Positions 35,626-44,583 of a stretch of 64,000 nt of DNA are shown one piece after another. The translations under genes and the position numbers were made by a program. Numbering within the stretch: the first letter of the stretch is position 1; each line of letters opens with the position of its first letter. Where the stretch lies: NCBI GenBank assembly GCA_902596355.1, contig CACJTS010000006.1:23331-87330 (forward strand), read 5' to 3'. Under the pieces are notes generated by a model. That model saw only the letters and a program-made list of their open reading frames with translations, was not told the DNA's origin and searched no databases. Origin of the DNA: an uncultured Pelagibacteraceae bacterium. GTDB taxonomy: Bacteria > Pseudomonadota > Alphaproteobacteria > Pelagibacterales > Pelagibacteraceae.

Positions 35626-37221
35626 ATGAATACATCAACAACAAAAAAACCAAGACAAGAGTCAGACAGACAAGGTGAAAAAAAATGGTATTCTGCATTA
35701 ACTTCTCGTCCAGAGATTGGACCTTTTGGGGTGATGGTCTTACTTTTTTGTATGTTGGGATACTTTTCAATTCCAGAAGGACAATTTTCTCTTAATCCTT
35801 TTTCTGGTGAAGGATTTAACGCTTTAGGAATTAGAAATAATTTTAGGGTAATTGCTCAATTAGGAATCGTAGCACTTGCTGCTGGAATGTTAATTATAGC
35901 AGGTGAATTTGATCTTTCCGTTGGTTCAATGATCGGTTTTGCTGGCGGTTGTATGGCAATGATACTAAAATGGGGTTTTGCTGTTGTTATTCCTTATATA
36001 TCTTTTGAAGGAGGTTTTCATTTTGAGGGATTAAGGTTATTTGAAATAAGAGATGTCTCTCCACTACTAGCAATATTAATTACTTTATGTATGACTCTAT
36101 CTTTTGGATGGATTCAGGGATGGATAATAGTTAAAAGTGGAATAGCATCTTTCATTGTTACACTAGGTGGACTTTTCTTTTTAAGAGGTTTAACAGAAGT
36201 GTCATATAGAGCATTTAACAGAGCTCCTGATCAAACTGCTGGATCAACAACCGTTACAGATTTACCAGATATTAAAAACATTATAAATGTACCTGGTCAT
36301 GGAGAAATGGAAAGGGATGCGGCTAAAGCTTTACCAAATGACCAATTATTAGAAATTCTTAGCACTGTGCCGGCAAGCACAGTAGCAAAATTAACTGAAA
36401 GATTAACATACATAAACGAAAAAGTTGCAGCTTTTAAAACTGCCTCAAATTCAGAAAAAATGATAGCAACTTTAGAAAAATCTTTAGCTGGAGCAAAAAA
36501 ATCTGGAAACGATTCAATGGTCGAGATTTTGACAAAGAAAATAGAAGCTGGAGTTAATGTTCCTGAAGTTGCAGCAAAAGCAGTTACTGATATTGATATA
36601 GCAAAAGCTTATATTGACACAATATATACTGCAAGACCAGTCGCTAACTTCTTTGGAGGCGATATTATGGAACCAATTTTTAACTGGTTGTATTTTACAG
36701 CAGATTGGAATGTAAATAACTATGGGAACATTTTTGCTAAAGGAATGTATTCTTGTTTAATGATTTGGGCACTTATCGCTCTAATTTTTTATTTTATTTT
36801 AAGCAAAACTCAAGCAGGTAACTGGATTTATTCAACTGGAGGAAATCTTAGTGCTGCAAAGGCTAATGGTGTGCCAACAAACAAAGTTAAGATTTCATTA
36901 TTTGTGAATACTGCATTCTGCGCAACTATGTTTGCAGCATGTCAAGTATTTGAAGTTAATACTGCGGATACAGCTAAAGGTAATTTAAAGGAATTAGAGG
37001 CAATTGCTGCAGCGGTTATTGGGGGTGTCGTGCTAACAGGAGGTTTTGGTACAATAGGTGGAATTATTCTAGGTACAATTATTTTTGGAATAGCAAAAGA
37101 AGCTTTCTTTTATATTCCAGGAATTGATGGATCATTCTATAGAGTATTCCTTGGAGCTGTTCTTGTTACTGCTGCTCTCACAAATGAGAATATTAGAAAA
37201 CGAATTATGGGAAATATCTAA
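35626..37221 (+). CDS. Sugar ABC transporter permease with large internal insertion
   Basis: 531-residue permease of the RbsC/FrcC/XylH (BPD_transp_2) class, much longer than the usual 320-400. After a hydrophilic N-terminus, GEFDLSVGSMIGFAGG is the family signature, and VIGGVVLTGGFGTIGG near the C-terminus is the ATPase-contact loop. Residues ~205-340 form a charged, Lys/Ala-rich, helical insert between membrane spans (after GLTEVSYRAFNRAP, ending near VANFFGG). It is probably extramembrane. Overlaps the ATPase start by one base. Confidence 0.88.
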   Translation: MNTSTTKKPRQESDRQGEKKWYSALTSRPEIGPFGVMVLLFCMLGYFSIPEGQFSLNPFSGEGFNALGIRNNFRVIAQLGIVALAAGMLIIAGEFDLSVGSMIGFAGGCMAMILKWGFAVVIPYISFEGGFHFEGLRLFEIRDVSPLLAILITLCMTLSFGWIQGWIIVKSGIASFIVTLGGLFFLRGLTEVSYRAFNRAPDQTAGSTTVTDLPDIKNIINVPGHGEMERDAAKALPNDQLLEILSTVPASTVAKLTERLTYINEKVAAFKTASNSEKMIATLEKSLAGAKKSGNDSMVEILTKKIEAGVNVPEVAAKAVTDIDIAKAYIDTIYTARPVANFFGGDIMEPIFNWLYFTADWNVNNYGNIFAKGMYSCLMIWALIALIFYFILSKTQAGNWIYSTGGNLSAAKANGVPTNKVKISLFVNTAFCATMFAACQVFEVNTADTAKGNLKELEAIAAAVIGGVVLTGGFGTIGGIILGTIIFGIAKEAFFYIPGIDGSFYRVFLGAVLVTAALTNENIRKRIMGNI

Positions 37222-38000
37222 TGGATAGAAAACCATTAATTGAACTAAAGAATGTAGTAAAAAAATTTGGAACATTTACCGCTTTAAATGGTGTTTCATT
37301 AGATGTCTATCCAGGAGAAGTTCACGCTCTTTTAGGTGATAATGGAGCTGGAAAGTCAACTTTGATCAAAGTGTTATCCGGAGTTCATCTTATGACAAGT
37401 GGGGAAATAAAAGTTGATGGAGAAATTGTTAATTTTTCTACACCGCGTCAAGCATCTGATGCAGGTATTGGAACAGTTTATCAAGATTTAGCACTCAATG
37501 CTCTAACATCAGTAACAAGAAATTTTTTTCTTGGACGTGAAATAAAAAAAGGACCTGGCCCATTTGGCTTAATGCAAATGGATGAGATGGATAGAATAAC
37601 AACAGAAGAAATGTCTAAAATTGGAATTAACATTTCAAACCCCAACCAACCAGTTGGAACAATGTCAGGTGGACAAAGACAAACTTTGGCCATTGCAAGA
37701 GCAATTTACTTTGGTGCAAAGATACTAATATTAGATGAACCTACATCAGCATTAGGTCAAAAGCAGCAAATGGAAGTCTTGAAAACCATAAAAAAAGTTC
37801 AAAGGCTTGGAAATATTGCAATTATACTTATTACACACAATGAAATTCATGCACGACTTATAGCTGATCGATATACTTTTTTAAGTTTAGGAGAAGTAAT
37901 TGGTTCAGGATTGTCTTCAGAACTTGGTGGTGAAGATGTAAAAAGATTGATGTCAGGTGGTGCAAAAATTGGTGATCTTGCTCAAGAATTAGAATTATAA
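37221..38000 (+). CDS. Sugar ABC transporter ATP-binding protein, single-domain (FrcA type)
   Basis: 259-residue ATPase with Walker A GDNGAGKST, signature MSGGQRQ, Walker B ILILDEPTSALG, and a switch His in LITHNEI. It has only one nucleotide-binding domain, unlike RbsA/XylG/IatA (~500 residues, two domains), so it should act as a homodimer as in FrcBCA fructose importers. Its stop and the ATG of the next SDR share one base. Together with 34651 and 35626 it makes a monosaccharide or polyol importer. Confidence 0.92.
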   Translation: MDRKPLIELKNVVKKFGTFTALNGVSLDVYPGEVHALLGDNGAGKSTLIKVLSGVHLMTSGEIKVDGEIVNFSTPRQASDAGIGTVYQDLALNALTSVTRNFFLGREIKKGPGPFGLMQMDEMDRITTEEMSKIGINISNPNQPVGTMSGGQRQTLAIARAIYFGAKILILDEPTSALGQKQQMEVLKTIKKVQRLGNIAIILITHNEIHARLIADRYTFLSLGEVIGSGLSSELGGEDVKRLMSGGAKIGDLAQELEL

Positions 38001-38761
38001 TGAAGGTAAAGTATTACGATCTCGAAAACAAAAGAGTATTTGTAACAGGCGGAGGATCTGGAATTGGGGCTTCAATTGTTGAACATTTTTGTGAACAGGG
38101 TTCTGAGGTTTACTTTATAGATATTAAAGTGTCAGAAGCTGAAAAATTAATTGAAGATATAAAAAATAAAAAATATTCAATACCAACTTTTATTGAATGT
38201 GATTTGTTAAATATAAAACAACTTCAAAAGACAATTGCGGACATCATTGATCAAAAAGGCCCAATTGATATCTTAATAAATAATGCTGCTAATGACACAA
38301 GACACAAAATTGATGATGTTACAGAAGAATATTGGGACGAAAGAATGAATGTAAACCTAAGACATTATTTTTTCACAGTTCAGTCAGTTAAAAAATCAAT
38401 GATTGAAAATAAGGGTGGTGTAATTGTCAATATAGGATCTTCTTCTTGGATGGTTGGACAAGGTGGTATGGCTGCTTATACAGCTGCAAAATCTGGAGTA
38501 GTTGGTTTAACTAGATCATTTGCAAGAGATTTAGGAGAATTTAACATTAGAGTTAATTCAGTAGTACCAGGGTGGGTATTAACACAAAGACAAATCGATC
38601 TTTGGTTAAATGAGGAGTCAGAAAAAGATTTGATGAAAAACCAATGTTTAAAATCGAGATTATTACCGCATGAGCTTGCTCAAGCAGTATTGTTTTTTTC
38701 ATCAGAACAATCAGGCGGATGTACAAATCAATCTTATATTGTTGATAAAGGCTGGTTGTAA
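38000..38761 (+). CDS. XylB-like NAD sugar 1-dehydrogenase (SDR), paralogue of 27917-28678
   Basis: 253-residue SDR with cofactor loop TGGGSGIGASIVEH and catalytic YTAAKSG. XylB-type motifs: NDTRHKIDDVTEEYWDER, PGWVLTQRQIDLW and NQCLKSRLLPHEL. The N-terminal SGIGASIVEH-CEQG block and the entire layout match the paralogue at 27.9 kb. Located directly after the ATPase and before an aldose mutarotase, which fits oxidation of an imported aldose at C1. Substrate may be xylose, glucose, galactose or fucose. Confidence 0.83.
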   Translation: MKVKYYDLENKRVFVTGGGSGIGASIVEHFCEQGSEVYFIDIKVSEAEKLIEDIKNKKYSIPTFIECDLLNIKQLQKTIADIIDQKGPIDILINNAANDTRHKIDDVTEEYWDERMNVNLRHYFFTVQSVKKSMIENKGGVIVNIGSSSWMVGQGGMAAYTAAKSGVVGLTRSFARDLGEFNIRVNSVVPGWVLTQRQIDLWLNEESEKDLMKNQCLKSRLLPHELAQAVLFFSSEQSGGCTNQSYIVDKGWL

Positions 38762-38769
38762 TAGGCTTT

Positions 38770-39762
38770 GTGAAAGTACAAAGCTCAATAATAGAAAATA
38801 AGTATTTAAGAGTTAAATCAATTAATATTGGTGCTTGCTTGTATGAGGTATATGACAAGCAAAAGAAAATAAATTTAATCTTAAATTTAGGTCCTACAAA
38901 AAATTATAGCAGTAAAAATTTTTATGTAGGTGCTACGTGTGGTCGGTACGCAGGAAGAATATCAAATTCAAGATTTAAGATCAAAAATAAGATTTATAAA
39001 CTCGATGGCAATGAAGGAGGAAATACACTTCATGGAGGAAAAGTAGGATTTGATAGATTGGAATGGAAAATACACCATCATTCAAAAACTAAAATAATCT
39101 ATCGATTATTATCTAAAAATCTAGATCAAGGATTTCCAGGAGATCTTAATTCAGAGTGTATTTTTGAAATTAAGAATAAAAGTTTATTTATCAAATACCA
39201 ATATAAATCAAATCGATTAACGTATGTGAGCTTAACAAATCACAGTTATTGGAATTTAAATAAAAATAAAAAAGAAAAAATTTTTAATCATGATTTAAAA
39301 ATTAATTCTGAAAAATATCTTGAAGTAAACAATAAATTGATCCCTACCGGTAAAATTAAAATAGTTAAAAGTACTATTAATGATTTCAATAAGTTTCAAA
39401 ATATTGGAGAAAAAATTAATATTATCAAAAACAAAAAAACAAAAAGAACACTAAATAAAATAAATGCATTAGGATTTGATTTAACATTTTGTATTAAAAA
39501 AAATTCCAAAAATTATTTAGCCTCATTAAAAAATAAAAAAACCAATATCCAATTAGATTTTTATTCAAATCTTCCTGGGGTACAGCTCTATACTAGTCAG
39601 GGTTTGCGATATAAAAATAAACTTACTCCTTACCAGGGTGTTTGTTTAGAAACTCAACATTATCCAGATGCACCGAATAATAAAAATTTTCCAAATACTT
39701 TAATTAAACCCAAAAAACTTTATAAGTACTTTACAAAAATAAATATTTCACAAAATGAATAA
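38770..39762 (+). CDS. galM: Aldose 1-epimerase (galactose mutarotase family)
   Basis: 330-residue mutarotase. Catalytic/substrate residues are visible in GATCGRYAGRIS, NTLHGGKVGFDRLEW (His), LTNHSYWNL (His) and CLETQHYPDAPN (Glu base). GTG start at 38770. Interconverts alpha and beta anomers, supplying the form used by the XylB-like dehydrogenase just upstream. Overlaps the next gene by 8 bases. Unusually Lys/Asn-rich compared with its neighbours but not obviously foreign. Confidence 0.9.
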   Translation: MKVQSSIIENKYLRVKSINIGACLYEVYDKQKKINLILNLGPTKNYSSKNFYVGATCGRYAGRISNSRFKIKNKIYKLDGNEGGNTLHGGKVGFDRLEWKIHHHSKTKIIYRLLSKNLDQGFPGDLNSECIFEIKNKSLFIKYQYKSNRLTYVSLTNHSYWNLNKNKKEKIFNHDLKINSEKYLEVNNKLIPTGKIKIVKSTINDFNKFQNIGEKINIIKNKKTKRTLNKINALGFDLTFCIKKNSKNYLASLKNKKTNIQLDFYSNLPGVQLYTSQGLRYKNKLTPYQGVCLETQHYPDAPNNKNFPNTLIKPKKLYKYFTKINISQNE

Positions 39763-40792
39763 AAAAATAAACATATCAATCGTTGGAACTGGTTTAATGG
39801 GATTGCAGCACATAAAAGCAATTTCACAATCAAAAAAAGCTAATCTCCATTCGATAGTAGATATTAGTAATAACGCTAAAAATTTATCAAAAAAATATAA
39901 AATTCCACTATATTCAAATGTAGATGAAATTTTAAACTCAAAAAATTTAGATGCAGTGATTGTTGCTACCCCAAATCAACTCCATAAAAAGCATACAGTC
40001 GGTTTTTTAAAGAAAAAAATTCCAGTGTTATTAGAAAAACCTATTTCAGATAATATTAATTCAGCTAAAAAAATTATTAGTAGTGCTAATAAAAATAAAA
40101 CACCGTTATTGATAGGGTATCACAGAAGACATAACTCAATAGTATCAAAAGTAAAAAATCTTATCGACAAAGGAAAATTAGGAAAAATTGTTTCAGCAAA
40201 TGTGTTGTGTTGGCTTTATAAACACAAAGCTTATTACAAAGAAAAATGGAGAATAAGTAAAGGAGGAGGGCCTCTAGGAATCAATTTAGTCCATGATATC
40301 GATATGATTTGTTATTTACTTGGATCTATTAAGTACGTTCAAGCCTTTACAACTAATAAAAATAGAAAATTTGAAGTTGAAGATACAGCAACAATAACCT
40401 TGATCTTTAATTCAGGAGCCCTTTGTACACTAAATTTATCAGATACAATTGTTGCACCTTGGAGTTATGAATTAACTGCAGGAGAAAATCCCGTTTATCC
40501 AATTACTAACCAATCTGCATATATGATCGGTGGTACTAAAGGTTCTCTACAATTTCCTAACCTTAAATATTGGTTTTATAAAAAAGAGAGAAGTTGGTGG
40601 AATAAGATATTTTTTAATGAAGACAAAAATAAAAAAGATGATAATACATTAGTTAATCAAATTGATCACTTTGCTGATGTAATTTTAAAAAAAGCTAAGC
40701 CTAAAGTAAATGGAAATGATGGTTTAATTTCTCTTAAAATTTTTGCAGCAATAACAAAAAGTGCTAAAACTGGCAAAAAAGTAAGAATATAA
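39755..40792 (+). CDS. Gfo/Idh/MocA family oxidoreductase
   Basis: 345-residue oxidoreductase with Rossmann motif VGTGLMGLQH, the family motif LEKPI, and GGGPLGINLVHDIDMICYLLG as the catalytic helix with His/Asp. It overlaps the mutarotase gene by 8 bases and ends the sugar ABC operon. Probable sugar or cyclitol dehydrogenase; a fourth member of this family in the window. Substrate unknown. Confidence 0.87.
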   Translation: MNKKINISIVGTGLMGLQHIKAISQSKKANLHSIVDISNNAKNLSKKYKIPLYSNVDEILNSKNLDAVIVATPNQLHKKHTVGFLKKKIPVLLEKPISDNINSAKKIISSANKNKTPLLIGYHRRHNSIVSKVKNLIDKGKLGKIVSANVLCWLYKHKAYYKEKWRISKGGGPLGINLVHDIDMICYLLGSIKYVQAFTTNKNRKFEVEDTATITLIFNSGALCTLNLSDTIVAPWSYELTAGENPVYPITNQSAYMIGGTKGSLQFPNLKYWFYKKERSWWNKIFFNEDKNKKDDNTLVNQIDHFADVILKKAKPKVNGNDGLISLKIFAAITKSAKTGKKVRI

Positions 40793-40853
40793 AATTTTTA
40801 TTAAACTTTAAATCATTCATTGTTTTGACATATTTTATTTGTTAACTTTTCTT

Positions 40854-41363
40854 ATGAAAAAAATTATCTTACTCGTAGTATTCAGTTTCTTATTTTTTAC
40901 AAATTCAAATGCTGCGTGTGATGATCCTTTAACTGAAGGAGTTGATTATTCTAATTGTAGATTTTCAGACTCTCAAGATTTACAAGGTAGTTATCTTCCA
41001 AATTCAAATCTTTCATTCGCGAGTTTTATACAAGTAAATTTTGATAAAAGTATTATGATGACCTCAAATTTATCATTTGGAACTTTTCCAGAGTCTACAT
41101 TTGTAAGAGCTAATCTTTATGAGTCTGTTTCTATAGGCGCAAATTTTGAAAAAACTAATTTTACTGGAGCCAACTTAACCAGAGTCGATTTTATGGGTGC
41201 AACATTAATCGAAGCTAATTTTCAAAACTCTAATTTAATGGAAGCCAACTTTACATCATCTAACATTACCAATGCTAATTTTGATGGAGCTAATTTAACT
41301 GGAGCTACGTGGACTAATGGTCAAACTTGCGGTCCAGAGTCTATAAGTACCTGCAAACAATAA
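40854..41363 (+). CDS. Secreted pentapeptide-repeat protein
   Basis: Protein with a signal peptide (MKKIILLVVFSFLFFTNSNA). Residues after it follow the A(N/D)LxX pentapeptide pattern for ~100 residues, for example GANFEKTNFTGANLTRVDF and SNLMEANFTSSNITNANF, giving a right-handed quadrilateral beta-helix. The ATG at 40854 is preferred over a TTG 15 bases upstream because it begins the signal peptide. Two Cys pairs lie near the ends. Probably periplasmic; function unknown. Confidence 0.85.
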   Translation: MKKIILLVVFSFLFFTNSNAACDDPLTEGVDYSNCRFSDSQDLQGSYLPNSNLSFASFIQVNFDKSIMMTSNLSFGTFPESTFVRANLYESVSIGANFEKTNFTGANLTRVDFMGATLIEANFQNSNLMEANFTSSNITNANFDGANLTGATWTNGQTCGPESISTCKQ

Positions 41364-41366
41364 TTA

Positions 41367-41660
41367 ATGAATACTTCAGTTAATACTGATGATGTTATTT
41401 TTAATTTTTTTAAACAAATTTGTGATGAAAAAAATGACCAAAAATGTGTTGAACTTGGAAACGAGTGGATAAAGGCAATGGAAACTAATTTGTCTGAAAT
41501 GGAAAAAAACCTCAATGGAGCTGATTATATTAAACATAAAGATGACATTCAAAGTAACAGAAACCATTTAAATAGTTTAAAAAACAAAACTTCATCTGAG
41601 TGGAGAGAATATGCTACACAATGCATGGTCGAAATAATGAACCATAAAACTCAGAAATAA
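41367..41660 (+). CDS. Hypothetical protein, 97 residues
   Basis: A small charged, mostly helical protein with two Cys near the N-terminus (ICDEKNDQKCVE) and one near the C-terminus. No signal peptide or membrane span. Three bases after the pentapeptide-repeat gene, so it may share its message. Not recognised. Confidence 0.6.
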   Translation: MNTSVNTDDVIFNFFKQICDEKNDQKCVELGNEWIKAMETNLSEMEKNLNGADYIKHKDDIQSNRNHLNSLKNKTSSEWREYATQCMVEIMNHKTQK

Positions 41661-41711
41661 TAAATTTTAAAAAGACTTTCCATAATACACAAAATGTACT
41701 AAATATATTTA

Positions 41712-41778
41712 TAAGGGGTGTCTTAACAGACTGAGATTATACCCAAAGAACCTGTCCGGTAATTCAGAAAGGGATAAA
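41712..41778 (+). ncRNA. TPP riboswitch (THI element)
   Basis: Consensus blocks in order: GGGGTG (41715-41720), CTGAGAT (41731-41737), ACCC (41741-41744), GAACCTG (41748-41754), CCGGTAAT (41756-41763) and AAAGGGA (41768-41774). These are conserved P2-P5 elements of the thiamine pyrophosphate aptamer. The helix P3 is very short. The final AAAGGG is also the Shine-Dalgarno for the ATG at 41779, and flanking TTTAT/ATAAA bases can form P1 up to the start codon. Control therefore is probably translational: TPP binding would hide the ribosome binding site. Confidence 0.93.
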
Positions 41779-43218
41779 ATGGATAAAACATATTTTTTAA
41801 CTCAATCAACATCATTAATATTAGTAATCGTAATTAGTTTAATATTTGCTTTTTTAGGAATTCTTCATTCTAAAAAATTTAAAGGAATTAATAGTTATTT
41901 AACCGCAAATAGAAACATTGGTTTATTTTCACTTACTACAAGTCTTGTAGCATCAGCCTTAGGTGCTTGGATTTTATTTGGTCCAGTTGCGGCTGCAACG
42001 TGGGGTGGTCTAGGTGCTGTCATTGGATATGCATTAGGCACAGCTTTTCCAATGATTTTCTTAATATATTTTGGAAAAAAAATTAGAACCGAATTTCCAA
42101 AAGGATCCTCTTTAGTTGAGTTTATGAGAAAGAAATTTGGCAAAAGTTTATTTAAGTTGATTTTGTTAATGACAATTTTTTATATGTTCATTTTTCTTTG
42201 TGCAGAAGTAACTGCAGTTGCTGTATTAATTAACTATATATCTGGAACAGAATTGTGGATTACAGCATTAATAGTATTGGTAGGAACTTTAAGCTATACG
42301 CTTTATGGCGGGTTAAGAGCATCAATATTTACGGATAATATCCAAATGATTGTATTTGGTGTTTTGTTGTTTATTTTGATTTCAATTATTAGCTCCTCTT
42401 CAGGAAATAATTTTTCATTTTCTTTAATTAATGAGAAAAACCCTCAATTATTAAGTTCAAATTATATTCCAGGATACACTGCTGGATTAACTTTTTTTAT
42501 TGCAGTTGCAGCAACCAATTTATTTCATCAAGGAAATTGGCAAAGAGTATATGCAGCAAAAGATTATCAAACATTAAAAGATGGTTTGGTAATTTCTTTT
42601 TTTATTATTGTTCCAATAGTTTTCTTAATGGGTTTTATTGGAATGGTTTCATATTCAATGGATCCGTCTGTTAGACCTGATTTAGGTTTTTTTAGTTTGT
42701 TATTAAAAGATCAAACAGAAATTTTATCTTTATTGATCATTATTCTTGGACTTGCATTAACTATTTCAACTGTGGACACTTTAGTTAATGCTATTTCCAG
42801 TTTGTTTGTAGTTGATGGTAAAGCAACTTTTAACTTAGATAAAAAAACTGATTATTTAAAAATATCTAAATATTCCATTTTAATCTTGTCTTTAATTGTA
42901 TTTAGCGTTGCTTCAAAAGGATTTGATATTTTATATTTATTCTTACTTGCAGATTTATTTTGTTGTGCTTTTGTATTTACTGTTTTTTATAGTTTCTATA
43001 ATAGAGTAAATGAAAATACCGCTTATGTTTCAATTATAATTGGTTTAGTTGCTGGATTTTTAATGTTTCCTTTTCCAGATTTTTCTAAAAGTTTATTAGT
43101 TGGTGTGTTTTTATCTAAAGATTTATTTTCACCTTTTGTAGCTCAATCTTTATTATTTTTATCTTTTTTGATTGCAACTTTCTTACCTGCAATAATTTTA
43201 AAAATTAAATTTAGATAG
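41779..43218 (+). CDS. thiV: ThiV-type sodium:solute symporter for thiamine pyrimidine precursor
   Basis: 479-residue SSS-family symporter with about 13 hydrophobic spans. Family segments include YLTANRNIGLFSLTTSLVAS and NLFHQGNWQRVYAAKD. The TPP riboswitch directly upstream ties it to thiamine metabolism. SAR11 cells are known to need the pyrimidine precursor HMP (4-amino-5-hydroxymethyl-2-methylpyrimidine) and carry a TPP-riboswitch-controlled SSS gene called thiV, assigned as its transporter. Sequence family and context support that name here, but transport itself is inferred. Overlaps the convergent thioredoxin-like gene by 8 bases. Confidence 0.88.
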   Translation: MDKTYFLTQSTSLILVIVISLIFAFLGILHSKKFKGINSYLTANRNIGLFSLTTSLVASALGAWILFGPVAAATWGGLGAVIGYALGTAFPMIFLIYFGKKIRTEFPKGSSLVEFMRKKFGKSLFKLILLMTIFYMFIFLCAEVTAVAVLINYISGTELWITALIVLVGTLSYTLYGGLRASIFTDNIQMIVFGVLLFILISIISSSSGNNFSFSLINEKNPQLLSSNYIPGYTAGLTFFIAVAATNLFHQGNWQRVYAAKDYQTLKDGLVISFFIIVPIVFLMGFIGMVSYSMDPSVRPDLGFFSLLLKDQTEILSLLIIILGLALTISTVDTLVNAISSLFVVDGKATFNLDKKTDYLKISKYSILILSLIVFSVASKGFDILYLFLLADLFCCAFVFTVFYSFYNRVNENTAYVSIIIGLVAGFLMFPFPDFSKSLLVGVFLSKDLFSPFVAQSLLFLSFLIATFLPAIILKIKFR

Positions 43219-43579
43219 AGGATTTTAAAGCATCATAAATGAGTTCTTTAGTGGTCTCACCAATACTTCTGTAAACTTCTTTATTATTTTTAAAAATTAA
43301 AAGCGTTGTTTGATATTGAACATTAAAAAATTGAGCGATTTCCTTGTTTCTTACATCAAAAGCAAAGTATACAATATTCTTAAAATCATTTTTTGCTTTT
43401 TCAAGAACTTTCATTTGACTTGCACAAGATGTACAATACTTAATCCAGGAACTTACAACTACAACTTTTCCATCTGATAGAGCTTTATCGAATAACTCTT
43501 TACTATAAGTGGTTTCTTTCCCAATTGCTTTGGTGCTCAATGCTAATACAAAACAGATAAATACTAAAAATTTTTTCAT
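43211..43579 (-). CDS. Periplasmic thioredoxin-like protein
   Basis: 122-residue protein with a signal peptide (MKKFLVFICFVLALSTKAIG). SSWIKYCTSCASQMKVLEK contains the CxxC redox pair (Cys-Thr-Ser-Cys) with the Trp four residues ahead, as in thioredoxin folds. NVQYQTTLLIF places Thr-Thr where cis-Pro usually stands, so the canonical cis-Pro is missing. Possibly a periplasmic disulfide reductase or thiol carrier. Confidence 0.82.
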   Translation of the reverse strand: MKKFLVFICFVLALSTKAIGKETTYSKELFDKALSDGKVVVVSSWIKYCTSCASQMKVLEKAKNDFKNIVYFAFDVRNKEIAQFFNVQYQTTLLIFKNNKEVYRSIGETTKELIYDALKSSI

Positions 43580-43647
43580 TCTTTCATAATTAAGGTAAAT
43601 TTTAATTTATTGTAATACTATAAATTGTCTCTATATATGCCTAATTC

Positions 43648-44583
43648 ATGTCAAATGATCAAATAAGCATAAACAATTTATCAAAAGTATTCGATAATGG
43701 ATTTGAGGCATTAAAAAATATAAATCTGAATATCAAAAAAGGTGAAATTTTTGCAATGCTTGGACCAAATGGTGCTGGAAAAACGACACTTATAAGTATT
43801 ATTTGTGGAATAGTTAGGCTTTCTTCAGGCAAAGTAACTGTTGATGACCTTGATATTATCAAAGACTACAGATTGACTAGATCTAAAATTGGATTAGTTC
43901 CACAAGAGCTAACATTAGAACAATTTGAAAGTGTGTTTAATAATGTTTCATATTCAAGAGGGCTTTATGGCAAAAAACCTAATCCGGATTATATAGAAAA
44001 AATTTTAAAAGATTTAAGTTTATGGGATAAAAAAGATTTAAGTCTTAGACAATTATCAGGTGGAATGAAGAGAAGAGTTTTAATTGCAAAAGCATTATCT
44101 CATGAACCATCTATCTTATTTTTAGACGAACCTACTGCTGGTGTAGATGTTGAGCTTAGAAAAGATATGTGGAAGATAGTTGAAGATTTAAGAAAAACTG
44201 GTGTAACAGTTATTTTGACTACACATTACATAGAGGAAGCCGAAGCGATTGCAGATCGCGTAGGTGTGATAAATCAAGGTGAAATTATTGTTGTAGATGA
44301 AACTAAAGAATTATTAAAAAAAATGGGTCATAAGAAACTTACAGTAGACCTACAGGAAGAAATTTTTGAATTACCAAACAGTTTAGAAAAATATAATCTT
44401 GAAATTGGAAAAGATAATATGTCAATAGATTATAAATATAATGTTCAAGCAAAACAAACAGGGATCACAAATTTACTTCAAGATTTAAAAGACGCAGGAC
44501 TAAAATTAAAAGATTTAAAAACAGAACAAAGCACATTAGAAAAAATATTTGTTACTTTGGTTAAGGAAAATAATGAAATTTAA
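43648..44583 (+). CDS. yadG: ABC-2 exporter ATP-binding protein (YadG type)
   Basis: 311-residue ATPase. Walker [10 protein letters not shown], signature LSGGMKRR, Walker [12 protein letters not shown] and switch His TTHYIEEAE. The C-terminal ~75 residues are the usual DUF4162-like tail of ABC-2 ATPases. It overlaps the membrane partner downstream by 11 bases. Exports an unknown drug, lipid or polysaccharide; the YadGH name is by family resemblance. Confidence 0.85.
   Translation: MSNDQISINNLSKVFDNGFEALKNINLNIKKGEIFAMLGPNGAGKTTLISIICGIVRLSSGKVTVDDLDIIKDYRLTRSKIGLVPQELTLEQFESVFNNVSYSRGLYGKKPNPDYIEKILKDLSLWDKKDLSLRQLSGGMKRRVLIAKALSHEPSILFLDEPTAGVDVELRKDMWKIVEDLRKTGVTVILTTHYIEEAEAIADRVGVINQGEIIVVDETKELLKKMGHKKLTVDLQEEIFELPNSLEKYNLEIGKDNMSIDYKYNVQAKQTGITNLLQDLKDAGLKLKDLKTEQSTLEKIFVTLVKENNEI

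Noticed and set aside
40825..40830. TTGACA as a -35 promoter element before the pentapeptide-repeat gene
   Set aside because: No -10 element at 16-18 bases, and the start codon follows too soon.
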